DNA of 36,154 nt from Gammaproteobacteria bacterium (GTDB lineage Bacteria > Pseudomonadota > Gammaproteobacteria > Competibacterales > Competibacteraceae). Each line of letters begins with the position of its first letter. The stretch's first letter is position 1. Below the pieces are notes generated by a model, which was given only the letters and a program-made list of their open reading frames with translations, did no database searches and was not told the DNA's origin. Shown here piece by piece: positions 1 to 8,648 of this stretch. Where the stretch lies: contig JACKNF010000024.1 in assembly GCA_024234995.1 (NCBI GenBank), positions 1 through 36,154 of the forward strand, given 5' to 3'. Made by a program: the position numbers and the translations under genes.

Positions 1-200
1 ACAACTACTTCAATGAATGATCCTGCTGCAGCTTGTTGCGAGGCATCAAAAGAGAGACGATACACAGCAAGCTGCCGGGAATGAGACCCGTAGAGATGCA
101 AAAAGCTATGGCCTGGATCAAGCCCAGTGAAATCCGAAGAAATCCAGATCCCACTATCTACCTGTCTTGCTCCAAGCCATGAACATAGTTTGAAAAGATC
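1..200 (-). other. Open frame without a start codon, runs off the left edge
   Basis: The minus strand is open for 66 codons from position 200 to the window edge. It is in the same frame as the upstream Xre gene and separated from it only by that gene's TAG stop (201-203). No ATG or GTG opens it; the first possible start is a TTG about half way along. Its translation ends in ...SFIEVV at the edge. It may be a former C-terminal extension of the regulator, part of a following gene, or chance: an open run this long is not very improbable. No family was recognised and no other gene was seen in this stretch. Confidence 0.2.
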
Positions 201-551
201 CTAATATTCGTTATTACGTACCTTGATGACGAACGCCATCAACTGGTCATCAGAAACATCACTTAAGCACCGGATCAGTTCAGCGAACAAGATCGGTCTT
301 CTGGTAATAATCTCGCAAACATCTGTTGCAACTTTTCCGGCCAATCCTAGCAACAAATCCGCATCTTCTCCCAATTCTGCTGCTAAACGCCGGATCGCTT
401 GCTCCGATGGTGGCGGCATATCGCCGCGTTCAATCTTACTGAGATAAGCGGGCTCCATACCTACTCGTGAAGCAATTTGCCGTATTGAATAACGCTTACT
501 AGCTCTACGCCGATATTCACGAAGCTGCCGGGCATATATTCCAAAAACCAT
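201..551 (-). CDS. Xre-family helix-turn-helix transcriptional regulator
   Basis: A 116-residue protein. Residues about 9-63 form a Cro/C1-type helix-turn-helix, with the recognition segment SIRQIASRVGMEPAYLSKIE followed by a conserved RGDMPPPS turn. This fold binds operator DNA as a dimer. The remaining ~50 residues are helical and unassigned. The start at 551 was preferred to an upstream ATG at 626 because AAGGTGAGG lies just before it and the added residues look non-domain-like. No toxin gene or metalloprotease partner can be seen, although the gene that would follow is cut by the window edge. The target is unknown; likely uses are control of a neighbouring accessory module or autoregulation. 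Confidence 0.8.
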   Translation of the reverse strand: MVFGIYARQLREYRRRASKRYSIRQIASRVGMEPAYLSKIERGDMPPPSEQAIRRLAAELGEDADLLLGLAGKVATDVCEIITRRPILFAELIRCLSDVSDDQLMAFVIKVRNNEY

Positions 552-766
552 ATCCTCACCTTGTATTATCACTATAATCAGGCAATCTGAGACCGGCTTA
601 AAATCAAGCCGGATACTGCTAATCACTCAGCAGCCTAAATTAGCAAAATCCAAGCCATGGAATCTTGGCAGGTCATTTACCCGTCATTCAAGACTAAGAT
701 ATTGATATTTTTAATTTAAAAAAAGACCATGTTGGTTATTTATTTTCAACGCAATATTAAAATAAG

Positions 767-820
767 TTAAAAGCATTTCAATCTGAAACATGGTGAATCT
801 ACCATGTTTCAGATTGAAAT
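767..820 (-). terminator. Long perfect hairpin after the response regulator gene
   Basis: A perfect 20-bp inverted repeat (775-794 and 801-820) with a 6-nt loop lies 12 nt after the stop of the response regulator. On the minus strand it is followed by GCTTTTAACTT, a partial T tract. It fits an A+T-rich rho-independent terminator. Because the arms are long and perfect, a binding site or a mobile-element end cannot be excluded. The rest of 552-832 shows no gene. Confidence 0.6.
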
Positions 821-832
821 ATGAATTCAAGA

Positions 833-2215
833 TTACAGGCAATAATCTTTTAAGCGACGCCACAAAGTGGTACGGCTGATCCCCATTTCTTTAGCAACTA
901 AACCCAGATTCCCTTTGTGAATTTCAAGAAGACGCTTAATCTCATTTTGTTCTAATCTTTCCAAGACTGATAGTTTTTTCAATTGGTTAATTGACATAGG
1001 AAACCACTCTCCTGCCTCGATCTGTGTTCCACTACTTAAAATAATTCCCCGTTCAATCAAATTTTCTAGCTCTCGCACATTACCAGGATAATCATAATAA
1101 TAAAGCATCTGCAAAACTTCTTCATTAAAACCTGTGATATCTCTATTAAATTTATGGCTATACTTATTTAGAAAAAACTCTGCAAGTAATAAAATATCAT
1201 CGATTCGTTCTCGTAAAGGCGGAATATGTATTGGAAAAACATTAACTCGATAATAAAGATCGGCCCGGAATCTACCTTTTTGAACCTCATCATACAAATC
1301 CTTATTAGTAGCTGTAATAATCCGGACATTAGCCTGCCGATACTCACTTTCACCTACCCGGCGATACCAGCCTTCCTGTAAAACTTGAAGCAACTTAACT
1401 TGAAGCTCTGGACTCATCTCACTAATTTCATCCAATAAAATTGTTCCTCCCTCGGCAATTTCAAACAAACCCTTCTGATTATTAATTGCACCAGTGAAAG
1501 CCCCTTTTTTATGACCAAAAAGCTCACTTTCCAAAAGCATCTCAGGAATCGTTCCACAGTTCTGTTCGATAAACAATCTATCCTTACGTGGTCCTTGATA
1601 ATGAATATAACGAGCTAATAGCGTTTTCCCAGTACCGGTCTCACCCGTCAACAAAACTGACACTGAATTATTAACTACTTTATTGATCACCTTAATTACT
1701 TGCTGCATAGCTTCGCTTTTTCCAATAATTTCGGCGACTTGCAAATCTTTCATCATTTCATTTTTTAGAAAGATATTCTCATTTTTTAAACGTTCATTGG
1801 CAATTTGTAATTCTTTAACTAATTGCTGGTTTTTCATAACCAACTCATAGCTTTCCAAGGCTCTTTTAACAATAATTTTCAGCTCATGACGCTCCCATGG
1901 CTTAGTAACATATTGATAAATATGACCCTTATTGACTGCCTGTATCAGTGCTGACGTATCAGTATAGCCAGTTAAAATAATGCGAATCATATGTGGGTTA
2001 ATTTGAATCGCTTTTTCGAGAAACTCTACCCCTGTCATTTGAGGCATTCGCTGATCTGCAATGACTAAAGCAATATCATTATGATGATCAAGAAGTTCTA
2101 GTGCTTCGATTCCACTACAAGCCGTAAAAACCTCATAGTCATTCTCAAATGTCAAGGTAAGGCTTCGTAAAATTTCCTTCTCATCATCGACAATAAGTAA
2201 ACTGTGACGACCCAT
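833..2215 (-). CDS. Orphan sigma-54-dependent response regulator (NtrC/HupR type)
   Basis: A 460-residue activator. The receiver domain (1-120) has D10/D11, phospho-acceptor D54 and K105 in a TKPW motif. A coiled linker (about 125-155) follows. The AAA+ domain has Walker A GETGTGKT at 191-198 and the sigma-54 contact loop GAFTGA at 238-243. A Fis-type helix-turn-helix ends the protein (GISRTTLWRRLKD). All core residues are intact, so it should activate sigma-54 RNA polymerase when phosphorylated. The ATG at 2215 is preceded by AGGGGA. ADQRMP plus TKPW resembles HupR/HoxA-like regulators, but the target cannot be read here. The gene is much richer in A+T than genes from 2433 onward, suggesting separate ancestry. 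Its kinase survives only as debris immediately upstream. Confidence 0.9.
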   Translation of the reverse strand: MGRHSLLIVDDEKEILRSLTLTFENDYEVFTACSGIEALELLDHHNDIALVIADQRMPQMTGVEFLEKAIQINPHMIRIILTGYTDTSALIQAVNKGHIYQYVTKPWERHELKIIVKRALESYELVMKNQQLVKELQIANERLKNENIFLKNEMMKDLQVAEIIGKSEAMQQVIKVINKVVNNSVSVLLTGETGTGKTLLARYIHYQGPRKDRLFIEQNCGTIPEMLLESELFGHKKGAFTGAINNQKGLFEIAEGGTILLDEISEMSPELQVKLLQVLQEGWYRRVGESEYRQANVRIITATNKDLYDEVQKGRFRADLYYRVNVFPIHIPPLRERIDDILLLAEFFLNKYSHKFNRDITGFNEEVLQMLYYYDYPGNVRELENLIERGIILSSGTQIEAGEWFPMSINQLKKLSVLERLEQNEIKRLLEIHKGNLGLVAKEMGISRTTLWRRLKDYCL

Positions 2216-2217
2216 AT

Positions 2218-2400
2218 TTATCCCCTGATCAAATGAATAGGCAATTCGATCATAAAATATTTATCTTTAGCTAATTTTTCCTCTAACTCGAATAATTTCA
2301 CGATATTCCTTGATAATTTCATAGGAAATACTAATATTTAAACCTAGTTCATTTATCAAAGGGCTTGGTTGTAAAAATTAAAAACATATCATCCTTTTTC
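2218..2400 (-). pseudogene. Decayed C-terminal end of a histidine kinase
   Basis: Three successive minus-strand reading frames together restore the end of a histidine kinase ATPase domain. Frame one (about 2400-2350) reads MFLIFTTKPFDK and then stops; this matches the F box (FxPFFTTKP). Frame two (about 2350-2275) reads ELGLNISISYEIIKEYRE then IIRVRG, matching the G2 box (GTGLGLSISYEIIKEHGG). Frame three (about 2285-2218) reads EEKLAKDKYFMIELPIHL, the usual ELGKGTTFxIELP finish, and ends in TAA two bases before the response regulator ATG. At least two frameshifts and one stop break it, and the N-terminal part (sensor, H box, N box) is absent. It was probably co-transcribed with the regulator at 833-2215. 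Confidence 0.8.
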
Positions 2401-2402
2401 AG

Positions 2403-2432
2403 AAAAATGGATAGAAGAGCCCCGTTCTTCTA
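2403..2432 (-). terminator. Rho-independent terminator of the giant membrane protein gene
   Basis: Directly after the TAG stop at 2433, a 7-bp stem TAGAAGA/TCTTCTA (plus-strand arms 2412-2418 and 2426-2432) with a 7-nt loop is followed on the minus strand by CCATTTTT. Because it is intact, the junction between this transcription unit and the decayed kinase appears to lie near 2400. Confidence 0.65.
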
Positions 2433-5400
2433 CTATTCCCACCCCGCTAAATCTGCCCGGGCAATCCGAATTCGCTGCAAGATCGCCTCGCGCTTAAGAT
2501 TAAACAACACCATACCGGCAGTGATCGCCGCACCTAACCCAAGCAAAATTAATGCCCGACCCAACCCTTGCTCAGGATAGAATTGCAACATTTGCCCGCT
2601 GATATTCAGTATCAAGAACGCTACGCCAGCGTAGAGAAAGGCGCGGATGCGCAACGCAATACCGATCAGAACTCCCACCAATGCCAGCGCCAGCGCCAGT
2701 ACGAACACCCACAATTCTGGCTGCAAGAACACATCCAATCCCGCGCCGGCATATAGGGCGCTCAAAGCTGCCAGCCGTGCTCTATTCAATACCTTGGGCC
2801 GTAATTCCCGCCGATGTAAATGCAGCAGCACCAACACCGACACTGCTGCCGGGATGAGGTAGAATTGCCATAATCCATAGTGTTGCACCCAAAGCGGCGC
2901 CCACAGGTAAATTGCGCCATTCAACGCCAGCACGCCCAGATACAACGGCAACGGATTATGCATCGCCCCAGCCAGCGACAAATAAAGCACACCTGCCGTT
3001 AATAGCGTCCCCCCCATCCAGGAGGAGGCCAATTGCCAAGGCGCAGTTGTCAGCGCCAACAGCGGCAACCACAAGGCGAGGCGATAAAATGGCTGTAACC
3101 CGCTGAACCGATGCAATACAAACGTTATGCCGCCTGCAATTAGCAATCCGGCAGTATCCCAAGGTGTCAAGGGAGCGAGCCCTAGTGTTACCAACCGTCC
3201 GTACCCCGCCAAAAGGCCCAAAAGCAACACAGCAGCATAAATCCAGTTTGGCTCATCCCGATGCCGCCAGCCCCCTCGTCCAGTCCAGCCCAGCAACAAC
3301 ATCAGACATACACTCGCCGCCAATCCATCAGCAAGCATGCCAAAATGCCACGGCCAAACATCCAGCCCGAATTGCCACGCTGCCACACTGACGATATGCA
3401 AACCTAACCACAGGAGCGTAATCAGCAAGCACCACGACACCATTTCGTCAAGCGCTTGCTCAACTTCCAGCCAGCGTCCGAAACGTTCTTCATCACTCCG
3501 GGAGTCGCAAGCATCCAGCTTTAATACCAACCGCTGATGGATTCCCTTCAATACCAGCCATGCAACGAGGCTTTGCAACGCGTACCAAGGCAACAGAGTA
3601 ACCGGCGCTATCCAAGTCAAGGGTATATCCCATAACCAGAATATATAACTGCTGGTCAGCACCAGCCACAATCCGATCTTCAACCAAAATCTTTCCTCCC
3701 GCTGCCAGCCCAGCATTAGGGCCGTTGCTGCTAGCACCAGCAAGGTGATGCTCCAGGTCAAGCCATCTGCCGCAACCAGAAACAATAACCCGATGCTCAC
3801 CAGTGGCAACAGTGCCAGCCAGGATTCCAGCGCCGCCTGCAAACGCGCCAGATACGGTCCATAGCACCCTACCGCCAGCAATACGCCATGCCATAGAGCC
3901 AATCCCAATGGCAACCAGGCCACCGGCATCCCTAGGTCGCTTGCAGCAGCCAGACTACTAGCCATCAACGCCGCCAGCCCCAACCAAGCCATGCCCGACC
4001 AAACTGTATTGCGGAGCAGCAAGAAGAGATATAGCGCCAGTCCAGCTAACAATGCAGCCAGCGAGGGTTCACCGGCCACCAGGCCGTTCCACACTCCGGA
4101 CAACACCACCATCAATCCCAGCAGCGGCCAGAAATTGACTGCCACCGCCCAGCTTGGAAAACGTGCGTTCCAGCGCGGCAACAGCAGATTACTGATGCCC
4201 CACAGTGCATAACCCCAACCGAAGCTCAATCCAGCTTCCTCCCGGACATCAACCCCGGCTTGGCTAGCTACGCTCCACACCAGAACACTGGTCAGCAACA
4301 CCAACCCCAAACCGCGCCAGCCGGCAGCATCTGCCAGAGGACGGGCCAGGGGAAACAGCGTGACACATAGCAGCACCAGCAGCACAGGCAAATCTGGCAC
4401 ACCCGCCAATAATCCCAACACAGCCCCGGCCAGCGCCAGCCCATACAGTAATCCGCTGATTATCCACAGCGGTTTGCGCCAATATGCAAATGGCGCGGCG
4501 TGTTCCGATGTCAGATTGATTGCGGCCAATGACATGATTAGACTCAAATTTACATTCACTAGCGGCTGGCCGAGGATCAATAGTTCAAGCGGTTCCAGCC
4601 AAGCACCTATCAACCAGACACTCAGCATCAACGTAATCAATGCCGCCCCAGCATGCATTGTGGTCCGGTAGCGGGCGCCAGTCAGTACAAACAGCAATAA
4701 ACTGACGCCCAAAGCGGGCCATAGCTGGGGTGTGGCATTGTTCAGCAACCCTAGCAATAGACTGACTGCCACAGGCACCGTCGCAACCAACATCGCGCAA
4801 CTGTGCAAACTCTCCTCAACACGCCGGCGGCCACCTGACCCGCCCGGCACACTAAAGTACATTAACCGGGCTAAACGCCAGATTAACGGCTGATCCAATG
4901 CGGCGACGCCCAGCCACCAGATCAACAGGGCATATCCAACACCCGCCGCCGCTAGTCCAGGCAACCCCGCTCCCAACTGCGCTAATCCGGCTAGCCATCC
5001 TGCCAATCCGAGCAGCATCGGCAACGCTACCCCATAAAACCAGTGCAAACGACCGATCAATAACAATCCGCTGATTGCCGCCGCCCCGGCAGTCCAAGGC
5101 CAGATGGGTGATAGATCACCTTCCAGCAAGCGAGCCCCCCAATGCACCAACCCCACTGTCCATAATAAGGACATCGCCTGTTCCAATGGAGTCCGGACTA
5201 TCGAAATAGGACCGGTTGACCATCTGTTTTCTGTATCCCCCATCTCTGCCAGCAACTCTTCGCGAATTTCCATGCGCCAATCGATCCACCACAGGAACAG
5301 CCCTATCGCCAGAACCAGAATAAATTCCACCAGCCCGGCACCTGGAGCAGGGAAATAGCTCAGTTTGACTAAAACCCCGATAGCAGCGGCCAGCAGCAGC

Positions 5401-7496
5401 ACCCCATAAAATAAGGATTGCTGACGTAAACCGAGGCTTAACCACAATAGAAGCCCACAGGCCAGTATCAGTAGCAGGATCAATTCCAACCGTCCCAGCC
5501 AGCCTGGCCATAAATTGACTCCAGCTAACACCAACGCTGAGACGATCGCTAATAAGGCACTCCTGATCCAAACCCGCCGGCCGATTGGCGGCTGCCGTAC
5601 ATCGTGTAAACCCAATCCAGTCCATAGCGCTGCCAGCGCCAGCCAGCCTAGAGCTGTTTGTACAGGCCAACGGAAAGGCAACCAATCCGGCGCGTAGGCG
5701 ACCGCTGTTGCCGCCAGCACCGCAATACCCGCATCGGCATAAGTCCATTCTGGATCAGTGTCCGACAGCACCAGCGTCCATCGGGTCGCGCCATAGCCTA
5801 AAGCCACCGCAGCCGTAGCGGTGGCAAATCCGATTTCTCCAGGCATTGCCCAAAATAGACTCCAGATGGTCAGGCCGATTAGCAGCAATCCAAAGGTCAA
5901 CAAGCATTGCCGGGCGATCGTTTGGGAACCTGACCTCTTCTCATCCCAATCTTCTTCGATAAAGGGAGAGGGTGTCTTAGCACTTGCCCAGCGACTTAAC
6001 ACGAGTAATGCAAGCAAACCTGGCAGGCTGGCTAATAGATGCCAGGCGGGCGGCAGCCATTGCAAAATTCCATATCCATATATTCCTGCTATACAGCCAA
6101 ATAACAGATACAGTGGAGGCAGAGTCAGATAGCGCCAAGTCATCCAGCCATACAACCCTGCGCCCAACGCCAAGGTCAAAATCGCCGCAGGCGTCGCAGG
6201 CATGGCCATGACGATTGCAACGGCCGATAACCCATATAGCGTGAAACTGAACTGGGATAGAAAGGTATACTTATGGACCCATTCTTTGAGAGCGGCGTCC
6301 ACCGGAAACAGTAGCAGGCACAACCCCATCAGAAACAGACCTGAGTAGCCTGCTGGCAGCGGCTCTGGCCAAACCCAAGTCAAATGAACGAACGACACAA
6401 CGCCTGCGTAGACAAGCATCCCGGCAGCGAAATAGCTTGTCCAGCGGCGGTACAGAAAAATCTGCTGCAACCATTCACCAGTAAAGCGCCGCAAACCATC
6501 ACCAAGAAGGGCCAATAGTACAATATGTAAAATCGCCAGCACTGGCCAATCCGGCACGATCACCGCTAACGGCGCAACCAGCTGCATCCCTGCTATGGCT
6601 GTAAGCAAACTGGTATAGCGGCCTGGTAACGCCCGATCAATCAGAGCGCTGATCAATCGCGCGATCCAGGCAAAAGCTCCCAGCGTTAGCATTGCCAGCA
6701 AGGCGCTAAGCGCCAGCCATACAATCTCCCGTTCACTGGCGCCAAACAGGCGCACAGCAACGGCTAAGTCCAATGGCCCGAGCATTAAGCCTAGGGTCAG
6801 TAATACACCACTGGCGACGACCAATTCCGGCCGGGTGCGACGGAACTGGTAACCTGCCCAAATCAGAAAACCGGTTGTTGCCAGAAGACTGGTAAGCACG
6901 ACCAAGGCGTTGATAAAACCAGTGGTATTGGTAACTAGAAACAACGCCCCGGCTACGAAGCAAAATCCACCGATAAACCAACCGATATTCTGTACCAAAA
7001 ATGGCGCGATCAATGCCGGCCAACCGGACATCGCCTGAAGTGCTCTTTCTAAAGGCCCTGGTTCGATTGGCCGCCAGCCAGCAGATGGTTGCCTATCGGT
7101 TGCCAAAGAGGCGGTGGCTACTCTCTTGGGAGAGGATTCAACAGAGGAAGCCGATTCTGCTCGAAGTGGCGGAATCATGGAGCCAGGCGGAATCGGCCGG
7201 GAAATAGGCCTAGGTTCAAGGGGTGGCGGGATAGGTGCAAGAGTTATGGTGCTGACCTCTTCCTGCCGGTTTGACGGACAGGAAGCCTGTGCCACATCCG
7301 GAATCGCTGGCGATTCCAGGTCTACGGATTGCCAAAGAGGCGGTCCCGGTCGCTCATGAATCGCCTGTTGTTCCCAAACCGCCAACTGCCGACGCGCCTC
7401 GGCCAGTTGATGGCGGGAGACAATAAGAGCGATCAATAAAATTATGGGCGAAACCAACCATAACCCGACCAATACAATGAGAAGTGTCCAGTCCAT
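2433..7496 (-). CDS. Giant polytopic membrane protein of unknown function
   Basis: A 1687-residue protein that I do not recognise as a named family. Residues about 3-26 form one membrane helix, followed by a short charged stretch (RHQLAEARRQL). Next comes a Pro/Ser-rich, probably cytoplasmic or disordered linker to about residue 150. Almost everything from about 160 to the C-terminus is hydrophobic helices with short Arg/Trp/Pro-containing loops, dozens in all. No catalytic motif or nucleotide-binding loop was seen. GAGGTGGG precedes the ATG at 7496. It follows pspA by 53 nt on the same strand, and a terminator follows its stop, so the two genes are probably one operon. A role in the envelope alongside PspA is inferred only from this linkage. 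The gene shares the G+C-rich codon style of the rest of the window. Confidence 0.8.
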   Translation of the reverse strand: MDWTLLIVLVGLWLVSPIILLIALIVSRHQLAEARRQLAVWEQQAIHERPGPPLWQSVDLESPAIPDVAQASCPSNRQEEVSTITLAPIPPPLEPRPISRPIPPGSMIPPLRAESASSVESSPKRVATASLATDRQPSAGWRPIEPGPLERALQAMSGWPALIAPFLVQNIGWFIGGFCFVAGALFLVTNTTGFINALVVLTSLLATTGFLIWAGYQFRRTRPELVVASGVLLTLGLMLGPLDLAVAVRLFGASEREIVWLALSALLAMLTLGAFAWIARLISALIDRALPGRYTSLLTAIAGMQLVAPLAVIVPDWPVLAILHIVLLALLGDGLRRFTGEWLQQIFLYRRWTSYFAAGMLVYAGVVSFVHLTWVWPEPLPAGYSGLFLMGLCLLLFPVDAALKEWVHKYTFLSQFSFTLYGLSAVAIVMAMPATPAAILTLALGAGLYGWMTWRYLTLPPLYLLFGCIAGIYGYGILQWLPPAWHLLASLPGLLALLVLSRWASAKTPSPFIEEDWDEKRSGSQTIARQCLLTFGLLLIGLTIWSLFWAMPGEIGFATATAAVALGYGATRWTLVLSDTDPEWTYADAGIAVLAATAVAYAPDWLPFRWPVQTALGWLALAALWTGLGLHDVRQPPIGRRVWIRSALLAIVSALVLAGVNLWPGWLGRLELILLLILACGLLLWLSLGLRQQSLFYGVLLLAAAIGVLVKLSYFPAPGAGLVEFILVLAIGLFLWWIDWRMEIREELLAEMGDTENRWSTGPISIVRTPLEQAMSLLWTVGLVHWGARLLEGDLSPIWPWTAGAAAISGLLLIGRLHWFYGVALPMLLGLAGWLAGLAQLGAGLPGLAAAGVGYALLIWWLGVAALDQPLIWRLARLMYFSVPGGSGGRRRVEESLHSCAMLVATVPVAVSLLLGLLNNATPQLWPALGVSLLLFVLTGARYRTTMHAGAALITLMLSVWLIGAWLEPLELLILGQPLVNVNLSLIMSLAAINLTSEHAAPFAYWRKPLWIISGLLYGLALAGAVLGLLAGVPDLPVLLVLLCVTLFPLARPLADAAGWRGLGLVLLTSVLVWSVASQAGVDVREEAGLSFGWGYALWGISNLLLPRWNARFPSWAVAVNFWPLLGLMVVLSGVWNGLVAGEPSLAALLAGLALYLFLLLRNTVWSGMAWLGLAALMASSLAAASDLGMPVAWLPLGLALWHGVLLAVGCYGPYLARLQAALESWLALLPLVSIGLLFLVAADGLTWSITLLVLAATALMLGWQREERFWLKIGLWLVLTSSYIFWLWDIPLTWIAPVTLLPWYALQSLVAWLVLKGIHQRLVLKLDACDSRSDEERFGRWLEVEQALDEMVSWCLLITLLWLGLHIVSVAAWQFGLDVWPWHFGMLADGLAASVCLMLLLGWTGRGGWRHRDEPNWIYAAVLLLGLLAGYGRLVTLGLAPLTPWDTAGLLIAGGITFVLHRFSGLQPFYRLALWLPLLALTTAPWQLASSWMGGTLLTAGVLYLSLAGAMHNPLPLYLGVLALNGAIYLWAPLWVQHYGLWQFYLIPAAVSVLVLLHLHRRELRPKVLNRARLAALSALYAGAGLDVFLQPELWVFVLALALALVGVLIGIALRIRAFLYAGVAFLILNISGQMLQFYPEQGLGRALILLGLGAAITAGMVLFNLKREAILQRIRIARADLAGWE

Positions 7497-7549
7497 AACC
7501 CACCTCGCAAGAGCAAAACCAACCCCTCTTCGCCGTTAGCCTTTCGCCT

Positions 7550-8227
7550 TCAAACTGGCTTTCGTACCTCTTGCCGGAGAATCGCCAATTCCGTTTCAAC
7601 CTCGTTATCCACTTCCATTTTCAGGAATTCCCTTTCGACCTGGCTGTACTCACCATATAATTCAGCCCGTGCCTCCATCCGCGCCTCCATCTCATCTACC
7701 TTGCCAGCCATACGGCCCAAGGAATGATTGAGGTCAAGGCCAGTTTGAAATCGATCACTGACCCGATCCATCTGCTCACGGGCTTGTGCAGCTCGCTGCC
7801 GCGCCACCAGACTGCCTTTCTTAAGCCTTGCCTCTTCCAGCTTAGTTTCCAGCGCCCGCAATTGAGCTTTAAGCCGTTCACTGGTTCGCTTGGCTGATTC
7901 CCAGGATGCTTGCAAGTTACTGGCAATATCATCGTGCTCCTTCTTGCGCTGCAACGCTTCACGCGCCAGCGTTTCATTACCGTTTTCCATTGCTCGCCGT
8001 GCCCGGTTATACCAGTCGTCAATCTGCCGGCGTTGGTTATCTAATTCCCTCGCTAATTGCTTCTCGCTGGCTAAGGCGTCGATGACTCCCTCACGAGCAC
8101 CCTTGATGTTTTCCTCCATCTCACGAATGAGTTGCTTGATCATCCGCTCCGGATCTTCGACTCGATCCACTAAATCATTGAGATTTGCTGTGAGCACGTC
8201 GCTGATACGTTTGAATAAATTAGCCAT
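7550..8227 (-). CDS. pspA: PspA/IM30 family membrane-stress protein
   Basis: A 225-residue protein, the usual length for PspA. It begins with the amphipathic MANLFKRISDVLTANLNDLV segment, then DPERMIKQLIREMEENI, and is otherwise a long, highly charged coiled coil. PspA/IM30 proteins bind inner-membrane lipid, form ESCRT-III-like assemblies and limit proton leakage during envelope stress. The start is firm, with GGAGGTG seven bases before the ATG. No pspF, pspB or pspC is present and no sigma-54 promoter was seen upstream, so this is not the enterobacterial phage-shock operon. Instead it precedes the giant membrane protein at 2433-7496. A possible sigma-70 promoter lies at 8269-8296. Confidence 0.93.
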   Translation of the reverse strand: MANLFKRISDVLTANLNDLVDRVEDPERMIKQLIREMEENIKGAREGVIDALASEKQLARELDNQRRQIDDWYNRARRAMENGNETLAREALQRKKEHDDIASNLQASWESAKRTSERLKAQLRALETKLEEARLKKGSLVARQRAAQAREQMDRVSDRFQTGLDLNHSLGRMAGKVDEMEARMEARAELYGEYSQVEREFLKMEVDNEVETELAILRQEVRKPV

Positions 8228-8268
8228 GAAGCACCTCCAGTAGTTACGACAAGGGAAGAGATAATTTG

Positions 8269-8296
8269 AGTATAGTAAGGATTTTTTAGTTGAACA
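8269..8296 (-). promoter_or_regulatory. Possible sigma-70 promoter for pspA
   Basis: On the minus strand TGTTCA (8291-8296) and TATACT (8269-8274) are separated by 16 nt, about 42 nt upstream of the pspA start. The -10 is good and the -35 is weak. Confidence 0.35.
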
Positions 8297-8396
8297 GTGT
8301 TTAATTAGTATCCCAAAAATTGGTCAACTGGTGAATCTCCACACTTATTTTTTAATTCTAGCGGCGGTACTGGTGCTATCTATTACTTTTTGCTTG

Positions 8397-8648
8397 GCAC
8401 CGATTACCTCTACTCTGACGATCGCCTCTGCCCTGACGATCGCCTCTGCCCTGACGATCGCCTCTGCCCTGACGATCGCCTCTGCCCTGACGATCGCCTT
8501 TGCTCTAACGATCGTCTCTGCCCTGACGATTGCCTTTACCCTGACGATCACCTTTACCCTGACGATCACCTTTACCCTGACGATCACCTTTACCCTGACG
8601 ATCACCTTTACCCTGACGATCGCCTCTGCCCTGACGATCATCTCTCCC
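8397..8648. repeat. 18-bp tandem repeat array (about 13-14 copies)
   Basis: Thirteen contiguous 18-bp units run from 8415 to 8648, with a degenerate unit at about 8397-8414. The plus-strand unit is CTGACGATCGCCTCTGCC, varying to CTGACGATCACCTTTACC. On the minus strand each unit encodes six residues (GDRQGR or GDRQGK). The unit length is a multiple of three, so copy-number changes keep the frame. Two sequence classes are clustered: the GCCTCTGCC type at both ends and the ACCTTTACC type at 8541-8612, which suggests recent local duplication. Unit six (8505-8522) carries the TAG stop of the gene. Confidence 0.95.

Noticed and set aside
201..551. Xre gene as the antitoxin of a toxin-antitoxin pair
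   Set aside because: No toxin-like ORF is visible on either side; the possible downstream partner is cut by the window edge.
5116..5748. Long antisense and alternative-frame ORFs inside the giant membrane protein gene
   Set aside because: They are shadows of a G+C-rich coding frame; their translations are arginine/cysteine-rich without domains.
7100..7344. A 16-bp identical sequence occurring twice (7100-7115 and 7329-7344) in the start of the giant gene
   Set aside because: The copies are read in different frames and are too short to show a mobile or regulatory repeat; probably chance.
8397..8648. Tandem array considered as a CRISPR
   Set aside because: The 18-bp units are directly adjacent with no spacers, and they encode a regular hexapeptide.
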